Notes under the pieces: generated by a model
What the model saw: the letters and a program-made list of their open reading frames with translations, nothing else
The model's database searches: none
Told to the model about the DNA's origin: nothing
Program-made: the position numbers and the translations under genes
From: Pseudomonadota bacterium
GTDB taxonomy: Bacteria; Pseudomonadota; Alphaproteobacteria; Rhizobiales; Devosiaceae
Direction of reading: 5' to 3'
Assembly: GCA_023428425.1 (NCBI GenBank)
Contig: JAEYYP010000075.1
Location: 1 to 35,977, forward strand
Length of the DNA stretch: 35,977 bases
Part shown: positions 8,936-16,861 of the stretch, in pieces
Layout: each line of letters starts with the position of its first letter
Numbering within the stretch: the stretch's first letter is position 1

Positions 8936-9011
8936 TTCGCCCTCCCGCTGCGTACCGATCTGCGCTATGTAGGAGAAAACGCCGGTCAACCGGTCAGCTT
9001 GCGAGGATGCC

Positions 9012-10852
9012 ATGCCCACTTATCGCTCCAGAACCACTACCCACGGCCGCAACATGGCCGGCGCCCGCGGCCTGTGGCGCGCCACCGGCATGAAGGATGG
9101 CGACTGGGAGAAGCCGATCATCGCGGTGGTCAACTCGTTCACCCAGTTCGTGCCCGGCCACGTGCACCTCAAGGACCTCGGCCAGCTGGTGGCGCGCGAG
9201 ATCGAGGCGGCGGGCGGCGTGGCCAAGGAATTCAACACCATCGCGGTGGATGACGGCATCGCCATGGGTCACGACGGCATGCTCTACTCGCTGCCGAGCC
9301 GCGACCTGATCGCCGACAGCGTCGAGTACATGGTAACGCCCACTGCGCCGACGCCATGGTCTGCATCTCGAACTGCGACAAGATCACCCCCGGCATGCTG
9401 AACGCAGCGATGCGCATCAACATCCCGGTGATCTTCGTGTCGGGCGGCCCGATGGAAGCCGGCAAGGCCATGATAAAGGGCAAGCTGCAGGCGCTCGACC
9501 TGGTCGACGCCATGGTGATGGCCGCCGACGAGAGCTATTCCGACGAGGAAGTGCAGAAGATCGAGGAGAACGCCTGCCCGACCTGCGGCTCGTGCTCGGG
9601 CATGTTCACCGCCAACTCGATGAACTGCCTCACCGAGGCGCTGGGGCTGTCGCTCCCCGGCAACGGCACGACGCTCGCCACCCACTCGGACCGCAAGCGC
9701 CTGTTCCAGGAGGCCGGCCACCTGATCGTCGACCTCGCCCGCCGCTACTACGAGCAGGACGATGCCTCGGTGCTGCCGCGCTCGATCGCGACGAAAGCCG
9801 CCTTCGAAAACGCCATGGCGCTCGATATCGCCATGGGCGGCTCGACCAACACGGTGCTGCACATCCTCGCCGCAGCCCATGAGGGTGGCGTCGATTTCAC
9901 CATGGACGACATCGACGCGCTTTCCCGCAAGGTGCCGGTGCTCTGCAAGGTCGCGCCCGCCAAGAACGACGTCCATATCGAGGACGTGCACCGCGCCGGC
10001 GGCATCATGTCGATCCTCGGCCAGCTCGATCGCGCCAACCTGATCAACCGCAAGGAGCCGACGGTGCACGCGGCGACGATGGGCGATGCCATCGACCGCT
10101 GGGACATCTCGCGCACCAACTCCGAAGGCGTGCGGAACTTCTACATGGCCGCGCCGGGCGGCGTGCGCACGACGCAGGCGTTTTCGCAGTCCAACCGCTG
10201 GGCCGAACTCGACCTCGACCGCTCGGAAGGCGCCATCCGTTCGCCGGAGCGGGCATTCTCCAAGGACGGCGGCCTCGCCGTGCTGAGCGGCAATATCGCG
10301 CTCGACGGCTGCATCGTGAAGACGGCCGGCGTCGACGAGTCGATCCTGCAGTTCTCGGGCCCGGCCCGCGTGTTCGAGAGCCAGGACGCCAGCGTCAAGG
10401 CGATCCTCAGCAACGAGATCAAGGCCGGCGACGTGGTGGTGATCCGCTACGAAGGTCCGCGCGGCGGCCCGGGCATGCAGGAGATGCTCTACCCAACGAG
10501 CTACCTGAAGTCGCGCGGACTGGGTAAGGCCTGTGCGCTGCTGACCGACGGCCGCTTCTCGGGCGGCACCTCGGGCCTGTCGATCGGCCACGTCTCGCCC
10601 GAAGCGGCGGAAGGTGGGGCGATCGGCCTGGTGCGCGACGGCGACATGATCGACATCGACATCCCCAACCGCACGATCAGCCTCCGCATCTCGCCCGCCG
10701 AACTGGAGGCGCGTCGCGCCGAGCAGGACAAGCTGGGCTGGAAGCCGGCCGTGCCGCGCAAGCGCAACGTCTCGGCCGCCCTCAAGGCCTACGCGCACTT
10801 TGCCACGAGCGCGGCACGCGGCGCAGTGCGGGATCTCAGCAAGCTGGACTGA
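9012..10852 (+). pseudogene. ilvD: Dihydroxy-acid dehydratase with a one-base frameshift
   Basis: IlvD dehydrates dihydroxy acids to 2-oxo acids, the penultimate step of valine and isoleucine synthesis and part of the leucine route. The start MPTYRSRTTTHGRNMAGARG is normal, and translation follows the family to SVEYMV near codon 108. One base is then missing at about 9334/9335 (atggt|aacgcc), and the original frame ends at 9401. The second frame restores NAHCADAMVCISNCDKITPGM and continues intact to 10852, including the iron-sulfur cluster segment CPTCGSCSGMFTANSMNC. Adding one base would give 613 residues, the usual length, with no other damage. This is either a recent inactivating deletion or a sequencing error. 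A binding site (gaggatgcc) precedes the ATG. Confidence 0.9.
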
Positions 10853-10869
10853 GGGTCGTACCCCCTCAG
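10849..10869. terminator. Hairpin between convergent ilvD and DUF1178 genes
   Basis: CTGAGGG and CCCTCAG form a perfect 7-base stem around a 7-base loop. The hairpin spans the 13-base gap and touches both stop codons. There is no T-run on either side, so termination function is a guess; it could work in both directions or protect 3' ends. Confidence 0.35.
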
Positions 10870-11291
10870 TTCGCCTCTTCGGGCAACTGCGGAAGAGGCA
10901 GGAAATCGACGCCGTCGTCGAGGAGCTCGGCGACTTCGTCGCGGGTGGCTTCGCCGTAGATGCCGCGCGGATCGGCTTCCTTGAAGTGGATCTTGCGCGC
11001 TTCCTCGGCGAACCTGTCGCCCACGTAGTCGGCCTCGCTCGTTACCTTCTTGCGCATGGCACGAAGGAATTCGCGGATTTCCGACTGCATCGGATGACCG
11101 GTCGAAACCGAAATCTTGTCCGAGTTCATGCGGTTGACCGCCGGCGCCATCAGCGCCTTTTCAACCTTCACCGAGCCGCAGACGGGACAGGTGACGATGC
11201 CCCGGGCATGCTGCTCGTCATAGGCTTCTGCCGAGCGGAACCAGGAGTCGAACTTGTGCTGATTGGCGCAGGACAGAGAGTAGGTGATCAC
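10866..11291 (-). CDS. DUF1178 family protein
   Basis: This 141-residue protein starts at a GTG whose bases overlap the stop of the upstream amidase gene (GTGA), so translation is coupled. The N-terminus MITYSLSCANQHKFDSWFRS and the pair CPVC at 35-38, with Cys8 before them, are typical of DUF1178 and suggest a small zinc-ribbon-like metal site. The C-terminal half is helical and acidic (DRFAEEARKIHFKEADPRGIYGEA). The function of DUF1178 is unknown. Linkage to a nitrilase-family amidase and a glutaredoxin suggests, weakly, a link to thiol or redox metabolism. The stop lies 13 bases from that of ilvD on the other strand. Confidence 0.85.
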   Translation of the reverse strand: MITYSLSCANQHKFDSWFRSAEAYDEQHARGIVTCPVCGSVKVEKALMAPAVNRMNSDKISVSTGHPMQSEIREFLRAMRKKVTSEADYVGDRFAEEARKIHFKEADPRGIYGEATRDEVAELLDDGVDFLPLPQLPEEAN

Positions 11292-12151
11292 GCGGTTTCG
11301 TCCTCGCGGGCGGTGACCGTACCGCCCGGTTCGGCCACCGATAGCGAAAACGGCCTTGCGTTGGCAAGCGCCGGGACCTTGCCGCGGGCTTCGTCCACAG
11401 CCGCGAGGTCGATGTCGGCGATGGCGATGCCGGGGCCATCTCCACCCAGCTCCGCGAGCACCTTGCCCCAGGGGTCGATGACCATCGAGTGGCCCCAGGT
11501 GGATCGGCCGTTCTCGTGGCTGCCGGCCTGCGCCGCCGCGATGACGAAGGAACCCGTTTCGATGGCGCGGGCCCTGAGCAGCACTTCCCAATGCGCCTCG
11601 CCAGTCGGAACCGTGAACGCGGCGGGCACCGAGATCACCTGCGCGCCGGCCTCCGCCAGGGCGCGGTGCAGCTTGGGGAACCGCACATCGTAGCAGATGG
11701 TCATGCCGAGGCGGAAACCGGGGGCATCGGTGACCACGGCACTCTCCCCGCCCGCATAGGTCTCGCTCTCGCGGTAGTTCCTGAGGCCTGGCAGCGTGGC
11801 ATCGAAGAGGTGGATCTTGTCGTAGGTGGCGGCGATGCCGCCATCGGGCCGGAACAGCACCGAGCGGTTGGTGAAGCGCCCATCGGGCAGCGCCACGGCC
11901 AGCGACCCGAGGTGCAGCGACACCCCGAGCTTCCGGGCGATATCCGCTGCGCGCTCGATGTCCGGGTTGCCCTCCCACGGACCAGCGACGGCGCGGAGGC
12001 CATCGCGGTTCTCGGCGAACACGACGCTGACTTCGGGCGACAGCAGGTAGGTCGCCCCCTGCCGGGCCGCATCGGTGGCCAGCGCCTCGAGCTGGTCGAG
12101 GTTGGGGCCGGGCTTCGTGCCCGAGTTCATCTGCAGGGCAGCGACGCGCAT
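11288..12151 (-). CDS. Carbon-nitrogen hydrolase, nitrilase family (Nit1/Nit2-like amidase)
   Basis: The 287-residue protein has the nitrilase catalytic triad: Glu40 in LLSPEVS, Lys112 in YDKIHLFD and Cys153 in TICYDVRFP. The KIHLFD and CYDVRFP contexts match the Nit1/Nit2 branch, whose studied members hydrolyse deaminated glutathione or omega-amides of 2-oxo acids. Glutaredoxin lies just upstream (six-base gap), which fits a glutathione-related role. The enzyme is cytosolic, with no signal peptide. The stop overlaps the DUF1178 start. The family assignment is secure; the exact substrate is inferred. Confidence 0.9.
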   Translation of the reverse strand: MRVAALQMNSGTKPGPNLDQLEALATDAARQGATYLLSPEVSVVFAENRDGLRAVAGPWEGNPDIERAADIARKLGVSLHLGSLAVALPDGRFTNRSVLFRPDGGIAATYDKIHLFDATLPGLRNYRESETYAGGESAVVTDAPGFRLGMTICYDVRFPKLHRALAEAGAQVISVPAAFTVPTGEAHWEVLLRARAIETGSFVIAAAQAGSHENGRSTWGHSMVIDPWGKVLAELGGDGPGIAIADIDLAAVDEARGKVPALANARPFSLSVAEPGGTVTAREDETA

Positions 12152-12157
12152 ATCGGT

Positions 12158-12412
12158 TCAGTCCGCGAGGAGTGGATCCAGCTGGCCGCGACGCTCGAGC
12201 GCCGCCATATCGTCATAGCCCCCCACATGGGTGTCGCCAATGAAGATCTGCGGCACGGTGCGGCGGCCATGGGCGCGCTGCACCATGTGGCGACGGACCT
12301 CCGGATCGTCGGCATCGACTTCGTCGTACGCCACGCCCTTGTCAGCGAGGAGCGACTTGGCAGCGTGGCAGTAGGGGCACCAGCCGGTGGTGTAGATTTC
12401 GACCTTTTTCAT
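12158..12412 (-). CDS. grxC: Glutaredoxin 3
   Basis: An 84-residue dithiol glutaredoxin that uses glutathione to reduce protein disulfides. The active site CPYC is at 12-15, the cis-proline segment is TVPQIFI, and the glutathione-binding GGYDDM follows, all standard for GrxC. It starts at an ATG 39 bases after the comF stop and ends six bases before the amidase gene, giving the operon comF-grxC-amidase-DUF1178. Length is normal. Confidence 0.95.
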   Translation of the reverse strand: MKKVEIYTTGWCPYCHAAKSLLADKGVAYDEVDADDPEVRRHMVQRAHGRRTVPQIFIGDTHVGGYDDMAALERRGQLDPLLAD

Positions 12413-12451
12413 GGACGTTTCGGGTGTTCCTGATGGAGCCGGGTTCGGCCT

Positions 12452-13237
12452 TTATGTGGTGGTTTCCTGGCCGACGACAACCCGGGCGAAGCTGATGACG
12501 TCGACTTTGTCCACGCCGGCCTTCAGCAGCACCCGGGTGACAGCCGCAATGGTGGAGCCGGTGGTGATGACGTCGTCGACAAGAACGATGCGACGGCCGC
12601 GCAGCCGGGTCGCGAGGTCCGCGGGCGCGCGGAAGGCACCGGCAACGTTGCGGTGGCGCGCCTCCCGACTGAGGCCTACCTGCTGGCGGGTGTGGCGATG
12701 CCGCGCCACGAGGCCAGGCTCGACGGGAATTCCGGTCAGCCGGCCGAGCGCCCGGGCCAGTTCGGTGGACTGGTTGTAGCGGCGGCCGAACTGCCGCCAG
12801 CGGTTCAGCGGAACCGGCACCAGCACGGCATCGTCGCCCCACAATTCGTGGCCGGCCCGGTGCATCAGCCGGGCGCAGAAGCCGGCAAGCTCTGGCCGGT
12901 CGCCATACTTGAGGCGCGAGACGACGGCCCGCGCCACCGCATTGTAGAGCACCGCCGAGCGCGAGCGATCGTAGGGCGGTGGTTCGGCGATGGCTTCCGC
13001 CGATAGTGCGCCCGGGCCGAGATCGTGCTGGAACGGGATGCCGAGGCGCGGACAGTAGGGCGCCGTGATCGGTCGCAGCCGACCGAAGCAAGCGGGGCAG
13101 AGTGCATCGACGGCGGCGATGGGCGCATGGCAATCGAGGCAGGTGGGCGGATAGAGCAGGTCGAGCACGCCGCGGCCGAAGCGCTGCAGCAGTTCGGCGG
13201 GACGCACGGTTTTGACAAGCTCATCCTGGCTCTCCAT
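12452..13237 (-). CDS. comF: ComF family phosphoribosyltransferase-like protein
   Basis: ComF proteins are linked to uptake of single-stranded DNA in competent bacteria, though the biochemical role in alphaproteobacteria is unclear. The 261-residue form starts at the ATG at 13235-13237, which has the binding site aaggtg; a GTG three codons earlier is an alternative. An N-terminal zinc finger is formed by CLDC (33-36) and CPAC (47-50). The C-terminal half holds the PRPP-binding loop IVLVDDVITTGST at 217-229, and the GRRYNQSTELAR segment is also characteristic. It is divergent from the NDUFAF5-like gene with only 35 bases between starts. I see no other competence genes nearby. Confidence 0.9.
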   Translation of the reverse strand: MESQDELVKTVRPAELLQRFGRGVLDLLYPPTCLDCHAPIAAVDALCPACFGRLRPITAPYCPRLGIPFQHDLGPGALSAEAIAEPPPYDRSRSAVLYNAVARAVVSRLKYGDRPELAGFCARLMHRAGHELWGDDAVLVPVPLNRWRQFGRRYNQSTELARALGRLTGIPVEPGLVARHRHTRQQVGLSREARHRNVAGAFRAPADLATRLRGRRIVLVDDVITTGSTIAAVTRVLLKAGVDKVDVISFARVVVGQETTT

Positions 13238-13272
13238 AAGCGGCACCTTACGTGCTGAGGCCGAGCCTGACC

Positions 13273-14130
13273 ATGTCCTCCCTGCCCCCGAAAGTCTTCG
13301 ATCGTGAGCGGATCGCCCGCCACTTCGCCCGGCGCCACGACGTGGATGACTTCGTCACCCGGCTGGCGCTGGACGACCTCGCGACACGACTGATTACGGT
13401 GACGCGGACTTTCGAGGCTGCCCTGATCATGGCACCCGATGCGCGCGAGCTGCCGGTGATGGGCCGCTCGGCGAGCGGCGCCTTCACCTTCGAGCGCGCG
13501 GCGACCGTCGTCGGGTCCGAGGGTGCCACGCTCGTCGACCCCGAGACGCTGACGCTGCCACGCTCCGACTATGACCTCGTCGTCTCGGTCTTCGACCTAA
13601 CGGTGGTGAACGACGTGGTCGGGTTTCTTGCCCGGCTCCGGCGACACCTGAGGCCGGACGGCCTGTTCATGGCCGTGGCGATCGGCGGCGCGAGCCTCAA
13701 CGAGTTGCGCGAGGCCTGGTTGACGGCGGAGGCTGAGGTATCCGGCGGGGCGTTCGCGCGTGTTGCCCCGTTCATCCCGCTCGCCGATGCTGGCGGGTTG
13801 CTGCAACGCGCCGGTTTCACCCTGCCCGTCACCGATGTCGAGACCCACATCGTGCGCTACGGCCACCCGCTGCGGCTGATGGCCGAACTGAAAGCGCTCG
13901 GCGCCCAGAACCCGCTCGCGGAACGGCCCGCCCGGCCCATCACGCGCCGTCTGCTCGCCACCGCGACCGAGGCCTATGGTGCCCTCGCGATGGACGACGA
14001 CGGCCGGGTGCGGGCGACGCTGGAACTGGTCTGGATGAGTGGCTGGGCCCCGCACGAGAGCCAGCAGCAGCCGGCCCGCCGCGGCAGCGCCACGGTGAGC
14101 CTCAAGGACGTGCTTGAAAAGAAGCGTTAG
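13273..14130 (+). CDS. SAM-dependent methyltransferase-fold protein, NDUFAF5-like
   Basis: The 285-residue protein begins MSSLPPKVFDRERIARHFARR and ends with WMSGWAPHESQQQPARRGSA, a tail typical of the NDUFAF5 branch. Human NDUFAF5 hydroxylates an arginine of a complex I subunit, so a role in complex I assembly is a reasonable inference. The glycine-rich SAM motif I is degenerate: where a class I enzyme has GxGxG this one reads ALIMAPDARELPVMG. The middle part (YDLVVSVFDLTVVNDVVGFL) keeps the fold pattern. The ATG at 13273 is preferred over a GTG at 13252. The last four bases overlap the stop of the convergent flp gene. Confidence 0.75.
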   Translation: MSSLPPKVFDRERIARHFARRHDVDDFVTRLALDDLATRLITVTRTFEAALIMAPDARELPVMGRSASGAFTFERAATVVGSEGATLVDPETLTLPRSDYDLVVSVFDLTVVNDVVGFLARLRRHLRPDGLFMAVAIGGASLNELREAWLTAEAEVSGGAFARVAPFIPLADAGGLLQRAGFTLPVTDVETHIVRYGHPLRLMAELKALGAQNPLAERPARPITRRLLATATEAYGALAMDDDGRVRATLELVWMSGWAPHESQQQPARRGSATVSLKDVLEKKR

Positions 14131-14324
14131 TCGCCAGTGTTCGCCAGGGCGTCACCGGCCCGCGTCGAAACGGTGTTGAACATGCTGCTGAGGCTGCCGC
14201 CGAACGCTGTCATCGCCATGATGGCGCCCACCGCGACCAGCGCCGCAATGAGACCGTATTCGATGGCGGTAGCGCCGGATTGATCTGCCGCGAAGCGGCG
14301 TAGCCCGGTGCTCAGTTCTTTCAT
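14127..14324 (-). CDS. flp: Flp-type pilin
   Basis: A 65-residue type IVb prepilin. The leader MKELSTGLRRFAADQSG is followed by ATAIEYGLIAALVAVGAIM, with Glu at +5 and Tyr at +6 after the cleavage glycine, the classical site for a TadV/CpaA prepilin peptidase. The rest is one hydrophobic helix and a short polar tail. A good binding site (agaggga) precedes the ATG. Only 10 bases separate it from the mutT stop, so it may be read with argJ-GNAT-mutT. No tad/cpa assembly genes are in the window, so it is an orphan locus here. It may form adhesive pili with a distant tad cluster. Confidence 0.88.
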   Translation of the reverse strand: MKELSTGLRRFAADQSGATAIEYGLIAALVAVGAIMAMTAFGGSLSSMFNTVSTRAGDALANTGD

Positions 14325-14334
14325 GGCCGTCCCT

Positions 14335-14733
14335 CTAGAGCAGATCGCACAGGGCGGCGACCAGCGGTTCATCGGCCGGAGGCATCGGATAATCGCGCAG
14401 CGCCTGCGGACGCACCCACTTCAGGGCAGCATGCTCGCGGGCCACGGGCGTGCCCTGCCATTTCCGGCAGACGTAAAGTGGCATCAGAAGATGAAAGGTT
14501 TCGTAAGAGTGTGACGCAAAGCTTACTGGAGCAAGACACGCGGACTTGGTGGAAATACCGAGTTCTTCTTCCAATTCACGTATCAGGGCGACTTCCGGAG
14601 TCTCGCCCTCTTCCAGCTTGCCGCCCGGGAATTCCCACAGCCCGGCCAGCGATTTGCCTTCCGGCCGCTGGGCGATGAGCACGCGCCGGTCGGCATCGAC
14701 CAGCGCTACGGCGGCAACCAGCATCAGCTTCAT
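14335..14733 (-). CDS. mutT: Nudix hydrolase, MutT-like (8-oxo-dGTP diphosphatase)
   Basis: A 132-residue protein beginning MKLMLVAAVALVDADRRVLI. The Nudix box is complete: Gly38, Glu44, and RELEEELGI at 52-60. FPGGKLEEGE and the late LKWVRP are typical of the MutT/CTP-pyrophosphohydrolase group that cleans oxidised dGTP from the nucleotide pool. The ATG overlaps the stop of the GNAT gene by one base (TGATG), indicating coupled translation. The argJ-GNAT-mutT order is common in the Hyphomicrobiales. Confidence 0.92.
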   Translation of the reverse strand: MKLMLVAAVALVDADRRVLIAQRPEGKSLAGLWEFPGGKLEEGETPEVALIRELEEELGISTKSACLAPVSFASHSYETFHLLMPLYVCRKWQGTPVAREHAALKWVRPQALRDYPMPPADEPLVAALCDLL

Positions 14734-15494
14734 CAGCCACCCCAGTCCGGCGCGCGGCGATAGCTGTAGGGGTAGACCTCTCCGAAGCCGAATGAAGCGT
14801 AGAGGTTGAGCGCCGGCAGGTTGTCGGCCAGCACCTGCAGCGCCGAGTGATGTGCGCCACGCGAGCGCACCCAGTTGATCGCTGCGCCCATCGCCGCCCG
14901 TCCGTAACCCATGCCGCGTGCGGAGGGATGAGTGACGACGTTGAGGTAGATACCCATGCCACTCGCCACGCAGGCCAGCACCGCAGCGACCGGCAAGCCA
15001 GCCTTGTGATAGACCAGCACGCCCTGGCACTCGCAGGCAATCTGCCCGATGATCTGGGCCAGCACCTCGATGGTTTCGGTGGAGTAGCCCGACATGTGGC
15101 CCTGCGCCTTGTACCACTCGGGATCGTTGGGATCGAAGTAGCGGGTGGTGTACTCGACCGGGAAATCGACATCCGGCATTTCCATCGCCATGACGATGGA
15201 GGGCTCGAACTCCTCCCACTGCCTGCCCTCGAGCACCTCGACGATCTCGGGCGGGGTCAGCGGCGTCACCCGGAACACCGGCGCGATGCCGTGCGCCTCG
15301 CTGAGTTCCACCAGCCGCTGCAGCCGCAACTCGGCATACGCGCCGTCGGAGGGATCGAGGCAGTGGATCGAGTTGGCGCGCTTGGTGTAGCCGCGGGCGT
15401 AGCGCCACAGCCACAGCCCGTCATGGGCCTGCTTGAGGGCAGGCCAGGCGGTGAGGGTGGCCCCTTCGATCTGGCTGACGCTCAGCGGAACCAT
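14733..15494 (-). CDS. GNAT family N-acetyltransferase
   Basis: The 253-residue protein has an acetyl-CoA binding motif A at about 187-202 (VVTHPSARGMGYGRAA), followed by a C-terminal LNLYASFGFGEVYPYSYR segment that closes the GNAT fold. The N-terminal 130 residues are more divergent and probably form a second, degenerate GNAT-like half. Start and stop overlap the argJ stop and the mutT start by one base each (TGATG at both joints), so the three are translated as a unit. The acceptor substrate is unknown; the argJ link hints at an amino acid or protein amine but does not prove it. Confidence 0.88.
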   Translation of the reverse strand: MVPLSVSQIEGATLTAWPALKQAHDGLWLWRYARGYTKRANSIHCLDPSDGAYAELRLQRLVELSEAHGIAPVFRVTPLTPPEIVEVLEGRQWEEFEPSIVMAMEMPDVDFPVEYTTRYFDPNDPEWYKAQGHMSGYSTETIEVLAQIIGQIACECQGVLVYHKAGLPVAAVLACVASGMGIYLNVVTHPSARGMGYGRAAMGAAINWVRSRGAHHSALQVLADNLPALNLYASFGFGEVYPYSYRRAPDWGG

Positions 15495-16726
15495 CAGGAC
15501 CGGTAGTCTCCGTTGATGGTGATGTAGCCGTGCGTCAGGTCGCAGGTATAGACCGTCGCCGAACCCTGCCCGAGTCCGATGCCGACGGTGATCTCGATGT
15601 CCTCGCTCTTCATGTAGGCCGAGGTCTCTGCCTCGTTGTAGTTCGGGTCGCGCTCACCCTCGGTGGCGACGCGGATGTCGCCGAAGCTGATCGACAGACG
15701 GTCGCGGTCGGCTGGCTCGCCGGCCTTGCCCACGGCCATCACGATGCGGCCCCAGTTGGCGTCCTCTCCGGCGATGGCCGTCTTGACCAGCGGCGAGTTG
15801 GCGATCGACTGGGCGATGCGGAAGGCGCTCCGATCGCTCTCGGCGCCCTCGACGGTGACGGTCACCATCTTGGTCGCGCCCTCGCCGTCGCGGACGACGT
15901 GGATGGCCAGTTCGTGCAGCACATCGGCCAGCGCCGCGCCGAAGATCGCGGCGCGCGGATCGTCGGCCGAGTCGATAGGATCGATCGCAGCCTTCTGGGT
16001 GGCGAAGACGAGGCAGGTGTCGGAGGTCGAGGTATCGCTGTCGACGGTGACGGCGTTGAAGCTCGCATCGATGGCGGGTTGCAGCAGCCCCTTCAGCACC
16101 GCCGCCGAAACCGGCGCATCGGTGAACACGAAGCTGAGCATCGTCGCCATGTCCGGCGCGATCATGCCCGAGCCCTTGGCGATACCGGAGATCGAGACCG
16201 GCACGCCGTCGAACTCGACGGTGGCGGTCGCCACCTTGGCGAAGGTGTCGGTGGTCATGATCGCCTTGGCGGCGTCCATCCACGGCCCGGGCGCGAGGCG
16301 GGCCTTGAGGTCGTCGGTGACGCCGGCGAACTTCTCCGCCGGGAGCGGCTCGCCGATGACGCCGGTCGAGGCGAGGAAGATTTCACCGTGAGGAACGCCC
16401 AGCGCATTGCCGACGATGTCGGCCGAGAGCGCGACGGCGGCCTTGCCTTTCTTGCCGGTGAAGGCGTTGGCATTGCCGGAGTTGACCAGCAACGCCCGTG
16501 CCTTGCCGCCCGGCAGGTTGTCACGGCACCAGTCGACGGCGGCCGAGGGGCACTTGGAACGGGTCAACACCCCCGCCACCACCGTGCCCTCGTCCATTTC
16601 GACGAGCAACACGTCGGTGCGGTTCTTGTACTTGATACCCGCTTCGGCGGTAGCGAAGCGGATACCCGCGATCTGCGGCAGCTCCGGGTACTCTTTCGGA
16701 GCGAGCGGGGAAACGGGGTGAGCCAT
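15494..16726 (-). CDS. argJ: Bifunctional glutamate N-acetyltransferase / amino-acid acetyltransferase
   Basis: ArgJ transfers acetyl from N-acetylornithine to glutamate and, in the bifunctional form, also from acetyl-CoA, driving the cyclic arginine pathway. The precursor has 410 residues. It self-cleaves between Ala194 and Thr195 in KGSGMIAPDMATML; the new N-terminal threonine is the nucleophile. VNSGNANAFTG at 81-91 and the C-terminal DLTHGYITINGDYRS are also diagnostic. I chose the ATG at 16724-16726 (binding site gtgagga); an ATG five codons earlier is possible. It is the first gene of an argJ-GNAT-mutT-flp unit, downstream of a terminator that separates it from the PPIase gene. Confidence 0.96.
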   Translation of the reverse strand: MAHPVSPLAPKEYPELPQIAGIRFATAEAGIKYKNRTDVLLVEMDEGTVVAGVLTRSKCPSAAVDWCRDNLPGGKARALLVNSGNANAFTGKKGKAAVALSADIVGNALGVPHGEIFLASTGVIGEPLPAEKFAGVTDDLKARLAPGPWMDAAKAIMTTDTFAKVATATVEFDGVPVSISGIAKGSGMIAPDMATMLSFVFTDAPVSAAVLKGLLQPAIDASFNAVTVDSDTSTSDTCLVFATQKAAIDPIDSADDPRAAIFGAALADVLHELAIHVVRDGEGATKMVTVTVEGAESDRSAFRIAQSIANSPLVKTAIAGEDANWGRIVMAVGKAGEPADRDRLSISFGDIRVATEGERDPNYNEAETSAYMKSEDIEITVGIGLGQGSATVYTCDLTHGYITINGDYRS

Positions 16727-16810
16727 GATGTGCGTCCTCACTGGCCTGCTTTTGGTCCACCCGTTTGCCCCAAGCGACCGCCCCGCGCAAGCCGAGATTG
16801 GCCCGGCGGG

Positions 16811-16841
16811 AAACGAAAAAGGGCGCCGCGCGGGCGCCCTT
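16811..16841 (-). terminator. Intrinsic terminator after the PPIase gene
   Basis: A perfect 9-base stem (AAGGGCGCC and GGCGCCCTT on the plus strand, 16819-16827 and 16833-16841) has a 5-base loop. Read on the minus strand it is followed by a T-rich run (TTTCGTTT). It lies 20 bases beyond the PPIase stop and separates that gene from argJ. Confidence 0.85.
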
Positions 16842-16861
16842 CGAGATCGCTGTCGGACCGC

